Of a stretch of DNA of 64,000 bases, positions 8,966-16,242 are shown in pieces. Below the pieces are notes generated by a model. That model saw only the letters and a list, made by a program, of their open reading frames with translations. It had not been told where the DNA came from and searched no databases. The stretch comes from Verrucomicrobiota bacterium. Its GTDB lineage: Bacteria > Verrucomicrobiota > Verrucomicrobiia > Limisphaerales > J093. Within the stretch, counting starts at the first letter, position 1; the number at the start of each line of letters is the position of its first letter. Location: positions 372,001 to 436,000 of the forward strand of contig JADJWF010000001.1 of NCBI GenBank assembly GCA_016716505.1, read 5' to 3'. The position numbers and the translations under genes were made by a program.

Positions 8966-9183
8966 ACTACCAGAACATCATCACGATTGAGCCGGGCAAA
9001 CGCGGTGGACGCCCGTGCATCCGCAAGATGCGCATCGCCGTGGCCGACGTGCTCGGCTGGCTGTCTGCCGGCATGTCCCATGAACAAATCCTCAGCGAAT
9101 ATCCCGAACTGACCGAAGAGGACATCCGTGCCTGTCTGGCCTATGCCGCGGACCGTGAACGCCGCCTCATAACCGCCTCATGA
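8962..9183 (+). CDS. DUF433 domain antitoxin-like protein
   Basis: Seventy-three residues, the normal length for DUF433. The sequence shows the family pattern: GKRGGRPCIRKMRIAVADVL, then WLSAGMSHEQILSEYPELTE and EDIRACLAYAADRE. DUF433 proteins are winged-helix-like and are usually found upstream of DUF5615 PIN-like toxins, as here. The ATG overlaps the hsdM stop (ATGA), and its own stop overlaps the ATG of the truncated toxin ORF. It is probably an orphan antitoxin now, since the toxin has lost its core. Its position between hsdM and hsdS suggests insertion into the RM operon or carriage with a recombined hsdM. Confidence 0.88.
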   Translation: MNYQNIITIEPGKRGGRPCIRKMRIAVADVLGWLSAGMSHEQILSEYPELTEEDIRACLAYAADRERRLITAS

Positions 9184-9308
9184 AGCTGCTGTTCGACCAG
9201 AACCTCAGCTTCAAGCTCTGTGAACGGCTGGCCGACCTGTTTCCCCATTCCCAGCAGGCACGCCTGCTCCAGCGAGAACCCGATGCCGCCTGTCTGGAGA
9301 TTCTCTGA
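9180..9308 (+). pseudogene. DUF5615 PIN-like toxin with large internal deletion
   Basis: Forty-two codons. The N-terminus MKLLFDQNLSFKLCERLADL is the classic start of DUF5615 toxins, and the C-terminus DAACLEIL is the classic end; intact family members are about 110 residues. The middle, which carries most of the acidic PIN-like residues and the VTKDxDF region, is missing, joined at about HSQQARLLQREP. ATG overlaps the DUF433 stop. The deletion is in frame and leaves a short ORF, so a peptide could still be made, but nuclease activity is unlikely. The antitoxin gene upstream is intact. Confidence 0.8.
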
Positions 9309-9311
9309 GGC

Positions 9312-9434
9312 ATGCGATTTGCCCGCCCCAAGGTCGTGAAACCCAACCCGCCCGACCCAATTCTCGCCGATGTCATCCGCATGGAGAGGGAAATCACCGA
9401 GGGGGCGGAAAAGTTGAAGGGAGCGATTCGGTGA
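9312..9434 (+). pseudogene. Second copy of an HsdM C-terminal tail
   Basis: Forty codons whose protein VVKPNPPDPILADVIRMERE aligns with the end of the intact HsdM (AVKHDPPDQILADVLKIEEE). The two differ at many positions, so this is a diverged homologue and not a fresh tandem duplication. It has no methyltransferase core. It lies just before element E4 and hsdS, where the 3' end of hsdM would normally be. The simplest reading is that it is the stump of an older hsdM displaced by the present hsdM plus the DUF433 module. Confidence 0.75.
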
Positions 9435-9443
9435 GCACGAGCC

Positions 9444-9583
9444 CCCTCACCCCGACCCTCTCCCCCAAGGGGGCGAGGGAGAAGCCACGACACGGCGCAG
9501 GCAAGGCGACCGTGACCACCGCAACCCTCGCGCCCGCCATCATTTCCCTCTCCCCGCCGAGGGGAGAGGGCCAGGGTGAGGGG
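9444..9583. repeat. Inverted-repeat element E4 between hsdM tail and hsdS
   Basis: It begins CCCTCACCCCGACCCTCTCC and ends with AGGGTGAGGGG. It contains the cores CTCCCCCAAGGGGGCGAG and TCCCTCTCCCCGCCGAGGGG, 140 bases in all. It ends 26 bases before the hsdS start, so hsdS now depends on read-through of the element or on a signal inside it. Confidence 0.8.
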
Positions 9584-9609
9584 TGGCAGCGCACCACGGA
9601 GGCCGCACC

Positions 9610-10710
9610 ATGAGCAAGTGGCCGATAACTGCGCTGGGCGATGTCGCGCGCGTCAGCCCGGAGCGGATTGAACCGCGTGACTATGCCGACCGCGCGTTCA
9701 ACTACGTAGGGCTTGAACACATCGAAAGCCACACAGGCCGTTTGCTGGATAGGCCGGAGACTCCCAGCGCGGACATCTTGAGCACAAAGAATGTTTTTCG
9801 ACCGGGGCAAATTCTCTACGGCAAACTGCGGCCTTACCTGAACAAGGTCCACCTGGCAGCGAACGAGGGAATCTGTTCGACCGACATTGTCGTTCTTAAC
9901 TGCGACCAAAAGCGAATTCGGCCCGAGTTTGCTGCATACTACCTGCGCTCGGATTTCGTGCTTGCCGCGGTTAAGAACAAGATGGCGGGCGCAAACCTCC
10001 CGCGTGTGGATGCCAAAAGTCTATTAAGCATTCCGACGCCCCTTCCCCCGCTGGCCGAGCAGGAGCGGCTGGTGCGGCTACTGGACGAGGCCGAGGCCTT
10101 GCGCCGCCTCCGCACCCAAGCCGACGAGCGGACCAACGACGTCCTTGCCGCAATCTACGACATGCAGTTCGGCCATCCGGTCAGCAATCCGAAACGCTGG
10201 CCGATGCGGAAGCTCGTGGACCTTTGCTTCCCGAAGCAGTGGCCAACAATTTCCCAGGAAGAACTGACCGAGACGGGCTTTCCGGTTTACGGAGCAAATG
10301 GCCGAATTGGTTTTTACCATTCCTACAACCACGAGCAGCCGACGGTGCTGATAACCTGTCGCGGTGCGACGTGCGGCACGATCAACGTCTGCGAACCAAA
10401 GTCCTATGTCACCGGCAATTCAATGGCGTTGGATGACCCGGATGAATCCGCAATCACTCTCGAGTTCTTGGAGTGGACACTTCGCGTGCGCGGAATGAAC
10501 GACACAATCACTGGCGCGGCGCAGCCTCAAATCACGCGCAAAAACCTTGAAGGCGTCTCGATCCCCACACCGCCCATCGGAGTTCAGGAGGCATTCGGCC
10601 AGCAAGTTGCCGAAATCCGCGCGTTGCAGGCCGCGCAAGCCGCCAGCCGGAAGCGGCTCGACGATTTGTTCCAATCGCTGCTGCACTGCGCCTTTCAAGA
10701 AGAGCTATGA
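9610..10710 (+). CDS. hsdS: Type I restriction-modification specificity subunit S
   Basis: DNA-recognition subunit with 366 residues. Two target-recognition domains are visible: residues 1-165 (ITALGDVARVSPERIEPRDY, then RPGQILYGKLRPYLNKV and the closing SIPTPLPPLAEQERLV) and residues 195-345, closing with GVSIPTPPIGVQEAF. Each is followed by a helical conserved region (EAEALRRLRTQADERTNDVL and the AAQAASRKRLDDLFQSLL tail) that contacts HsdM. ATG 9610 gives MSKWPITALGDV, the usual beginning; an upstream in-frame ATG at 9583 lies at the edge of repeat E4. Length is slightly short of typical 400-450 but both half-domains look complete. Confidence 0.93.
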   Translation: MSKWPITALGDVARVSPERIEPRDYADRAFNYVGLEHIESHTGRLLDRPETPSADILSTKNVFRPGQILYGKLRPYLNKVHLAANEGICSTDIVVLNCDQKRIRPEFAAYYLRSDFVLAAVKNKMAGANLPRVDAKSLLSIPTPLPPLAEQERLVRLLDEAEALRRLRTQADERTNDVLAAIYDMQFGHPVSNPKRWPMRKLVDLCFPKQWPTISQEELTETGFPVYGANGRIGFYHSYNHEQPTVLITCRGATCGTINVCEPKSYVTGNSMALDDPDESAITLEFLEWTLRVRGMNDTITGAAQPQITRKNLEGVSIPTPPIGVQEAFGQQVAEIRALQAAQAASRKRLDDLFQSLLHCAFQEEL

Positions 10711-10731
10711 CCGGCAGCCTGCGCCAAGCCC

Positions 10732-11213
10732 GGCCCAACGGGCTGTCATCCCCGAGTCGAGGGCAGGACCTCGGGAATTCCAGGCCCAACGGGCCGTCAT
10801 CCCTCAGCCCAGGGCAACGCCCTGGGAACACGGCCACCGACAATCTCCTGCGGCCTGAATGGCCGCGTTACCATCACCGATTCCGTTCCGACGATGGGCA
10901 TCGCATCCGTGGCCGCCACGGATTATCCCGCCCCTTCAGGGCGGACCTTCCGGTTGCGGGCCGTATCCCCAGCCCGATGGGCTGGGCTGAGGAATCCCGC
11001 GCCGTCGGCGCTGGACCGGCCAGGCCCAACGGACCACCATCCCCGAGCCGAGCGCAAGACCTCGGGAATTCCAAGCCCGACGGGCCGTCATCCCCGAGTC
11101 GAGCGCAAGATCTCCGGAATTCCAGGCCCATCGGGCCGTCATCCCTCAGCCCAGGGCAACGCCCTGGGAACACGGCCACCCACACCACCCCGCGGCCTGA
11201 CGGGCCGCGTTAA
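10732..11213. repeat. Array of ~51-bp palindromic (REP-like) units upstream of the IS200-like transposase
   Basis: Five units begin with GGCCCAACGGGC or close variants at 10732, 10783, 11023, 11074 and 11125, with spacing of exactly 51 within each run. The units contain GTCATCCC and a second palindrome, either CCTCGGGAATTCC or CCCAGGGCAACGCCCTGGG. Each run ends with GCGGCCTGAnnGGCCGCGTTA (10852-10871 and 11191-11211). Between the runs lies a different module (10928-11012). No gene can be supported between the hsdS stop and the tnpA start. Confidence 0.8.
10928..11012. repeat. Left copy of direct-repeat module flanking tnpA
   Basis: The module opens with the palindrome CCGCCCCTTCAGGGCGG, then CAGCCCGATGGGCTGGGCTG and GCGCCGTCGGCGCTG. 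The same series occurs in the same orientation at 11678-11762, just after the tnpA stop. The two copies bracket the transposase gene. Confidence 0.78.
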
Positions 11214-11217
11214 CCCC

Positions 11218-11670
11218 ATGCCCCAATCCCTCGCGCGCATCCTGGTCCACCTGATTTTCAGCACGAAGGACCGTGTTCCCGTGCTCACGCCCGCCATCCG
11301 CGCCGAACTGCATCCATACCTGTCGGTGGTTCTCCGTGACAACGATTGCCCTCCCCTCAAGGTGGGCGGCGTGGAAGACCACGTTCACCTGTTCTTCGGA
11401 CTGTCGCGCACGCTCACGGTTGCCAAGGTGGTCGAGATCGTGAAAACCAGTTCGTCGAAATGGATCAAGACCAAAGGGCCGGAGTTCATGGCCTTTCACT
11501 GGCAGAGCGGCTACGGCGCGTTCTCTGTCAGCCAGTCCGACGCCGACGCGGTCGTTCGTTACATTGAGAACCAGGCCGAGCACCACCGCCGAACCACGTT
11601 TCAGGATGAATACCGGAAATTCCTTGAACGCTACCAGGTGTCTTACGATGAACGGTATGTGTGGGATTGA
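11218..11670 (+). CDS. tnpA: IS200/IS605-like transposase (TnpA, Y1 HUH family)
   Basis: Single-strand DNA transposase of 150 residues. The metal-binding HUH motif is HVH at residues 55-57 in GVEDHVHLFF, and the likely nucleophile is Tyr115 in VVRYIENQAEHHRR. Length and motif order match TnpA of IS200/IS605 and the related REP-associated tyrosine transposases (RAYTs). ATG 11218 follows directly on the end of a repeat array; in-frame codons upstream belong to repeats. Palindromic modules flank it on both sides, which supports the RAYT-like reading. It carries no TnpB partner. Both key motifs are intact, so it may be active. Confidence 0.9.
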   Translation: MPQSLARILVHLIFSTKDRVPVLTPAIRAELHPYLSVVLRDNDCPPLKVGGVEDHVHLFFGLSRTLTVAKVVEIVKTSSSKWIKTKGPEFMAFHWQSGYGAFSVSQSDADAVVRYIENQAEHHRRTTFQDEYRKFLERYQVSYDERYVWD

Positions 11671-11677
11671 GTTTATT

Positions 11678-11762
11678 CCGCCCCTTCAGGGCGGAGGCAT
11701 GGGGCTGACCCGTATTCCCAGCCCATTGGACTGGGCTGAGGAATCCCGCGCCGTCGGCGCTG
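11678..11762. repeat. Right copy of direct-repeat module flanking tnpA
   Basis: Starts eight bases after the tnpA stop with CCGCCCCTTCAGGGCGG, then CAGCCCATTGGACTGGGCTG and GCGCCGTCGGCGC. It matches the left module at 10928-11012 in order and orientation. The first palindrome could also act as a transcription terminator for tnpA. Confidence 0.78.
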
Positions 11763-11814
11763 AATCCCGGCCCGCGCCTGTTTCGTTGCTGGTGGTCGCT
11801 TACCGTTGCGGCCA

Positions 11815-11855
11815 TTTCCCTCTCCACTCCGAGGGGCGAGGGTTAGGGTGAGCGG
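11815..11855. repeat. Half-copy (right end) of the E-family inverted-repeat element
   Basis: The bases TTTCCCTCTCCACTCCGAGG lead to GGGTTAGGGTGAGCGG, matching the right half of elements E1-E4 with several changes. The left half is missing. It provides the first codons of the following short ORF. Confidence 0.6.
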
Positions 11856-12084
11856 TGACCTCGCCACCGAATCCGCCATCGTCGAGTTCCTCGAAGCCGC
11901 CCAAGAAGTCATGGTCGGTTACGGCTTCTGTTCCGACTACCCGAACATCCGCCACGCGGGAAATCCCAAAGGCGTCTTGCGCCCGCTCGCGGCGCGCGAT
12001 GCCACCGGCTTGAGCGTCCTGCTCCTGGCGTTCTCCGGCTACCTGTCGCCGAATGTGGACGAACAAATCGTCTTGGGCGTTTGA
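11848..12084 (+). CDS. Hypothetical protein, start within repeat
   Basis: Seventy-eight codons from GTG 11848; I do not recognise the product. The body, around residues 5-76 (SAIVEFLEAAQEVMVGYGFC ... GYLSPNVDEQIVLG), is not repeat-derived and has a protein-like mix of hydrophobic and charged residues. The first codons come from the half repeat at 11815-11855. It could be the 3' remnant of a larger gene whose 5' part was replaced by the repeat, or it may be non-coding. No partner gene or clear ribosome-binding site supports it. Confidence 0.3.
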   Translation: MSGDLATESAIVEFLEAAQEVMVGYGFCSDYPNIRHAGNPKGVLRPLAARDATGLSVLLLAFSGYLSPNVDEQIVLGV

Positions 12085-12231
12085 TCTCATCCCACATTGG
12101 CGTTGATTTGCGTCTATTCGCGGTTTCCTTTGCGTCCTCTGCGTTCTCTTGCGGCAGAGCGAAGATGAACCAGAGCTTTCAGCGGCGGGCAGGATTGAGT
12201 ATTCATTGGTGCGGTTCGCGCACATTCCGCG

Positions 12232-12498
12232 ATGCACACTGACGACGCACATTCCAAACACCTGCCTACAGGGCCGACACGGGCGGGCCGCCCGCGCTGG
12301 CTTAACGGCACGGTGCTGGGCATCGGGCTGGCGTCGCTCTTCGCGGATTGGTCGCATGAGATCGCCACGACGGTGATGCCGGCGTTTCTGGCCAGAATGG
12401 GCGTGGCGGCGGCGTGGTTCGGGCGCGGGGTGAGGACGCCGGTGGGCAAGGCGTTGCTGGCGCCGGCGGTGACGCCAGAGACCACGCGAACGGTCTGA
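12232..12498 (+). pseudogene. MFS transporter remnant (N-terminus fused to central loop)
   Basis: Eighty-eight codons. Residues 24-52 read WLNGTVLGIGLASLFADWSH and EIATTVMPAFLA, the first helix of an MFS transporter with its characteristic DxxxE-like loop. This runs directly into GVAAAWFGRGVRTPVGKALL and APAVTPET, which belongs about 60-80 residues further on in intact relatives. The internal deletion therefore joins two segments that each contain an AW(F/L)G-like sequence. The frame ends in unrelated codons (TRTV). The 12085-12231 stretch upstream holds no gene. The central piece is nearly the same as the remnant at 3816-3950. Confidence 0.7.
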
Positions 12499-12832
12499 AA
12501 GCGCGGTGGGCCATTATGGGGCGCGCCCGTTAGTCTGTTGGAAAACGCCGAGGCGACGTCCACACAACCGCGAAGAACGTGCCAGCCCTTTGGGGCGCAA
12601 GTCCTGACCCCGCGCCGCTCGCGGCTTTGCCCCTCCCGTGATCCGGCGTGGAAACGCTCAATACCTCATTCAGATCTTTGTGCCACGGCACCCAACCACG
12701 GGGGCAACAGCGATCGCCGCTCTGAGGTGCGGCGCGGACCGCCCCCGGCAACGACGAACCGTCATGGGAAAACACTGCGGCGCCAGCGTCGCGCCGCGCT
12801 GCGCCAGTTGCCGCGGCGCGGGGGGAAGGGAA
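12499..12832. other. Gene-free stretch before tRNA-Asp
   Basis: I see no supportable gene here. Short open frames on both strands lack protein-like composition or a plausible start. The part from about 12590 to 12680 resembles the kind of dispersed intergenic sequence common in genomes with many repeats, but no second copy exists in this window, so I cannot call it a repeat. Confidence 0.4.
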
Positions 12833-12909
12833 TGGCGGGAGCGGCGGGGCTCGAACCCGTAACCTCTGCCGTGACAGGGCAGCGCTCTAACCAATTGAGC
12901 TACGCCCCC
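12833..12909 (-). tRNA. tRNA-Asp (GTC), CCA encoded
   Basis: On the minus strand the 77 bases fold as a complete cloverleaf. The acceptor stem GGGGGCG pairs with CGCTCCC (one G-U). The D stem is GCTC/GAGC, the anticodon stem CTGCC/GGCAG with loop CTGTCAC (anticodon GTC), the variable loop five bases, and the T loop TTCGAGC. The discriminator is G73, as expected for tRNA-Asp, and CCA is encoded. One A-C mismatch closes the T stem. The 3' end faces the restriction-modification island. Confidence 0.95.
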
Positions 12910-13058
12910 CACCAAGAAGCGCGATCAAGCTAGTGAAGCCGCCGTTGCGGCGTCAACCGCGTTTTTGGAAGCTGTACGTTGCGGCCAAATGTTCGGCGCG
13001 GTGTTGGCGCGAGGGAGCGGACCGCACCACCTTGCCGTTCGGTCCCGCACCACCCGGA

Positions 13059-14394
13059 TCAATCCGGCTGCACCAGTTCGTCCGCGCCGGGCGTCGGTCT
13101 GGGTCCCCGCGGCTGGCGATCCATGTCGTCCGCTACACCCCCCACGGCCTCGATCAGTTCCGCGCCCGGAGAAGGCGCAGACCGCAAGCGGAGATTCCCG
13201 GTGGCTGGGTTCACGAACAGGCTGGTCCAGTCACCGGCGAGGTTGTGGCGCAAGGTCATCCGGCTGGAGGACTCGTTCCGAAGCGGCGGACCGCTGAGGA
13301 GGTTGTTGGCGACCACCAGACCGTCATTGTCGTGGACCAGCCGGATGAGTCTGCCCAGGCGGTTGGTGGGATCGTGGATGGTGTTATGCGCGATGAGGCA
13401 GTCGTGCGTGAAGTCGGCCACGATGCCGTTTTCCGGGGCGCGGGTGATGAAGTTGTTTCGGACCACGCACCGCCTCGCGTGAACGGGCACCTCGGCCGGC
13501 TTGTGTGAATTGCCCAGGGCGATCCCGGTGTCGCAGTCCACAATGATGTTTCGTTCCACCACGCAGTCTTCGGTTTCGTGCCAGAGGAAAACGGCTCCCC
13601 GGGCTTCGCGGGTGCGTCCCTGGATGCCGATGAACACATTGTCTGCGATCAGCCATCCTCGGGCGTACATGACGTCAATCCCCCCCGACGTAATTCCCGT
13701 TGAAACTCTCCGGCGTGTCGGCCGGGTCGTCCTCGAAGCGTTTCGGGCGGTCGTTGTAGAAAAGGCAGTACTGGATGCGGCAGTCCCGAGGGCGCAGGGA
13801 TTCGAGCCGATCGAGGGGCACTTTGACCCCCTTGACCGCGCGCTGCCAGATGTTGCGCAGGATGCAGTTGTAGAGCGTCACGCGCTGGACGCCCGAGTCC
13901 GAATTGATCTTGAGCCCGTTGTGCGGGACGTGTTGCAGGGTCAGGTCGGCGAGCGTCACTCCCGCGCAGGCGTGCAGGGCGACCAATTCCCCGTCCTGAC
14001 TCCGCGCCCCGTCGAGGATCACCTTCGCGCGGTTGCCGGATTCCCCCCGCAGCGTGACGCCGTCAGTGCGAATGCGGAGACAGCGGGGCAGCCAATAGTG
14101 GCCTTCGGCAATCAACACCGTACCGCCCGGTTTGACCGTTGCCACCGCGGCGAAAAGTTCTTCGACCGTCGCCACGCGACTGACTTCCCCCGGCGGCGGT
14201 GGCAACGGTGGCGCTTGCGGAAACCACGGTTCACTCGGGGGCAACGCCGCCACGCCTTCTGTCGCCCGCGCCTGCCCATGCTCCGGGAGCCCGGGCGATC
14301 CGGCCGCGCCGGCGGCCCGAGCGGCACCACCGATCGAACCGGTCAACAGGACCAACAGGACCCACAAGGATCCGTTCCGCGTCGGGCTTTTCAT
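13059..14394 (-). CDS. Secreted right-handed parallel beta-helix protein (one-base frameshift)
   Basis: Predicted exported beta-helix protein of about 445 residues. The N-terminus MKSPTRNGSLWVLLVLLTGS is a signal peptide, followed by a Pro-rich stretch and then repeated short strands such as GVTLRGESGNRAKVILDGAR, GVTLADLTLQHVPHNGLKIN and NIIVDCDTGIALGNSH, typical of pectate-lyase-like or right-handed beta-helix folds. The frame breaks at the C7 run 13680-13686; removing one base restores NYVGGIDVMYARGWL. The start was set at ATG 14394 because upstream in-frame sequence is antisense to the protease gene. The substrate is unknown; such proteins commonly act on or bind polysaccharide. The break is probably a sequencing error. 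Confidence 0.82.
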
Positions 14395-14505
14395 CGCCCC
14401 CAGTCTGCTCCCCGGCCGAGGCAGAAGCCAGCTTCCGCGTCCATTCGGACGCGCCCGCCCCGCGCGCCTTGGCACCCGCGCCGCGTGTGATACTGTGTGG
14501 CCCAG

Positions 14506-15168
14506 ATGAGCGTAAATGCCCTGTTGGACGGACTTCTGAGTTACGTCTGCCTCCTGATTCTGCTGACCTTCCACGAGTTTGCCCACGCGTGGGTCGCGTG
14601 GAAGCGGGGCGACGACACGGCCTACAACCTCGGGCGCGTGTCGCTCAATCCGATCGTTCACATGGAGGTCATCGGCACCGTGGTGCTGCCGCTGGCTGTC
14701 GTGTTCCTGTCGGCTGCGAACTCGGGATTGGCCAATTTCATCATCGGCTGGGGCCGGCCGGTCCCGGTCAATCTGAACAATCTGCGGCACCCCCGCTTCG
14801 ACGACACGCTGATCGCGCTGGCCGGGCCGGCCATGAACTTCGTCCTGGCGGGTCTCATCGTCAGTCTGGCGCGCGGGTTCGAACTGGCCGGCCAGCCGCA
14901 GATGGTGGACGTGGCCATCCGGATGGCGGCGATCAGTCTGCTGCTGTGCTTTTTCAACCTGCTGCCCATCCCGCCCCTGGATGGCTCGCACGTGCTCAAA
15001 AACTTCACGCAGATGAGTTACGAGACCTATTTTCGCATGGCCCAGTACGGGTTCATCATCGTGATCCTGGCGATTCAGGTTCCTCAGGTGCGCGGACTGA
15101 TTCGCGACGCGACGTTTGGCTCGCTTCTCCTGTTCGCGCGGCTGGTCGGGCTTGGTATGGGTGGTTGA
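14506..15168 (+). CDS. Site-2 protease family (M50) zinc metalloprotease
   Basis: Intramembrane zinc protease, 220 residues, with several transmembrane segments. The metal-binding motif HEFAH lies at residues 23-27 inside the first hydrophobic segment, and the third ligand region NLLPIPPLDG is at 151-160 (Asp159). This compact form without PDZ or CBS domains is the common Rip/YwhC-like M50 type. It probably cleaves membrane-anchored regulators or remnant peptides; the substrate is unknown. ATG 14506 was chosen over GTG 14497 because it gives MSVNALLDGLLSYV. The gene ends 16 bases before pdxA and is probably co-transcribed with it. Confidence 0.92.
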   Translation: MSVNALLDGLLSYVCLLILLTFHEFAHAWVAWKRGDDTAYNLGRVSLNPIVHMEVIGTVVLPLAVVFLSAANSGLANFIIGWGRPVPVNLNNLRHPRFDDTLIALAGPAMNFVLAGLIVSLARGFELAGQPQMVDVAIRMAAISLLLCFFNLLPIPPLDGSHVLKNFTQMSYETYFRMAQYGFIIVILAIQVPQVRGLIRDATFGSLLLFARLVGLGMGG

Positions 15169-15184
15169 ACCGGGGCCTCATCGG

Positions 15185-16174
15185 ATGACCGCACCGATTG
15201 GCATTGCGCTGGGCGACGTGACCGGCATCGGTCCGGAAATCACCCTGAAGGCGCTGGCGGCGCTGGCCGACGATCCGGGGGCGCGCTTCCTGATCATCGG
15301 TGACCCCGGCTGGTTAGACCGCGCCAATCGAACGGTGGGGGTGACGTTGGCCCCGTGGGCGGAGAACGCGGCGGCGCGCGTGACCGTGCTGGCGGCCGGA
15401 CCGCCGCTGCCAGATCGGCTTGAGCCTAGCGCTCCGGAAGCGGCCCGCGCGGCGGTGGCGGCCCTGCGGGAGGGGGCGGCCCGCTGTTTGCGCGGCGAGT
15501 TGGCGGCGCTGGTCACTGCCCCGGTGTCCAAGGAGGCCATCGTCCGCAGCGGACAACCGTTCGTAGGGCAAACGGAATTCCTCGCCGAACTGGCGGGCGT
15601 GCCCAACCCGGTGATGATGCTGCTCGGCGAAGACGATCGCGGGCGCTGGTTGCGCGTGGCGCTGGTGACGACCCACGTCGCGATCCGCGACGTCGCGGCA
15701 CAAATCACGCGCTCGAGGCTGGAATGCGCCATCGAACGGGCGGCGGCCGCCTGCCGCGAGCTGGGCCTTTGCCGGGCGCGCGTGGCCGTATGCGGTCTCA
15801 ATCCTCACGCCGGTGAGGGCGGGCAGTTCGGGACGGAGGAAATCACCACGATCGCTCCGGCCGTTCACGCCGCGCGCGCGGGGGGCCTCGACGTGTGCGG
15901 CCCTTTGCCTGCCGACACGTTGTTTTACCACGCGCTGCGGGGAGAGTACGACGCGGTGGTGGCGATGTATCACGACCAGGGCCTCGCGCCCCTCAAGATG
16001 CTGGCTTTTGAGCGCGGCGTGAACTGGACTCTTGGCCTGCCTTTCATCCGCACGTCCCCCGATCACGGCACGGCGTATGACATCGCCGGCCGCGACCGCG
16101 CAAACCCGTCCAGCATGATCGCGGCGATTCGTCTCGCCTGCCAACTGGCCGAGAAACGGATCCGGGCAGCCTGA
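15185..16174 (+). CDS. pdxA: 4-hydroxythreonine-4-phosphate dehydrogenase
   Basis: NAD-dependent enzyme of the DXP-dependent pyridoxal-phosphate pathway: it oxidises 4-phosphohydroxy-L-threonine before ring closure by PdxJ. The 329-residue length is normal. The three metal-binding histidines fall in VTTHVAIRD (His164), GLNPHAGEGG (His208) and AMYHDQGLAPLK (His263). The N-terminal PIGIALGDVTGIGPEITLKA is the family signature, with a V where most members have P in GDPxGIGPE. ATG 15185 follows the protease stop closely. The ABC-F gene begins 68 bases later. Confidence 0.96.
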   Translation: MTAPIGIALGDVTGIGPEITLKALAALADDPGARFLIIGDPGWLDRANRTVGVTLAPWAENAAARVTVLAAGPPLPDRLEPSAPEAARAAVAALREGAARCLRGELAALVTAPVSKEAIVRSGQPFVGQTEFLAELAGVPNPVMMLLGEDDRGRWLRVALVTTHVAIRDVAAQITRSRLECAIERAAAACRELGLCRARVAVCGLNPHAGEGGQFGTEEITTIAPAVHAARAGGLDVCGPLPADTLFYHALRGEYDAVVAMYHDQGLAPLKMLAFERGVNWTLGLPFIRTSPDHGTAYDIAGRDRANPSSMIAAIRLACQLAEKRIRAA

Positions 16175-16242
16175 GGTTGTTGCCCTGCGCGAGAAGGCCG
16201 GTCCTTGCCGCGTGACGGCGCCGTCCCGCAGAATTCGCCCGG

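Noticed and set aside
10732..11213. CRISPR array
   Set aside because: Spacing of 51 bases is regular, but the units are palindromic throughout and there are no unique spacers between identical repeats; no cas genes are present.
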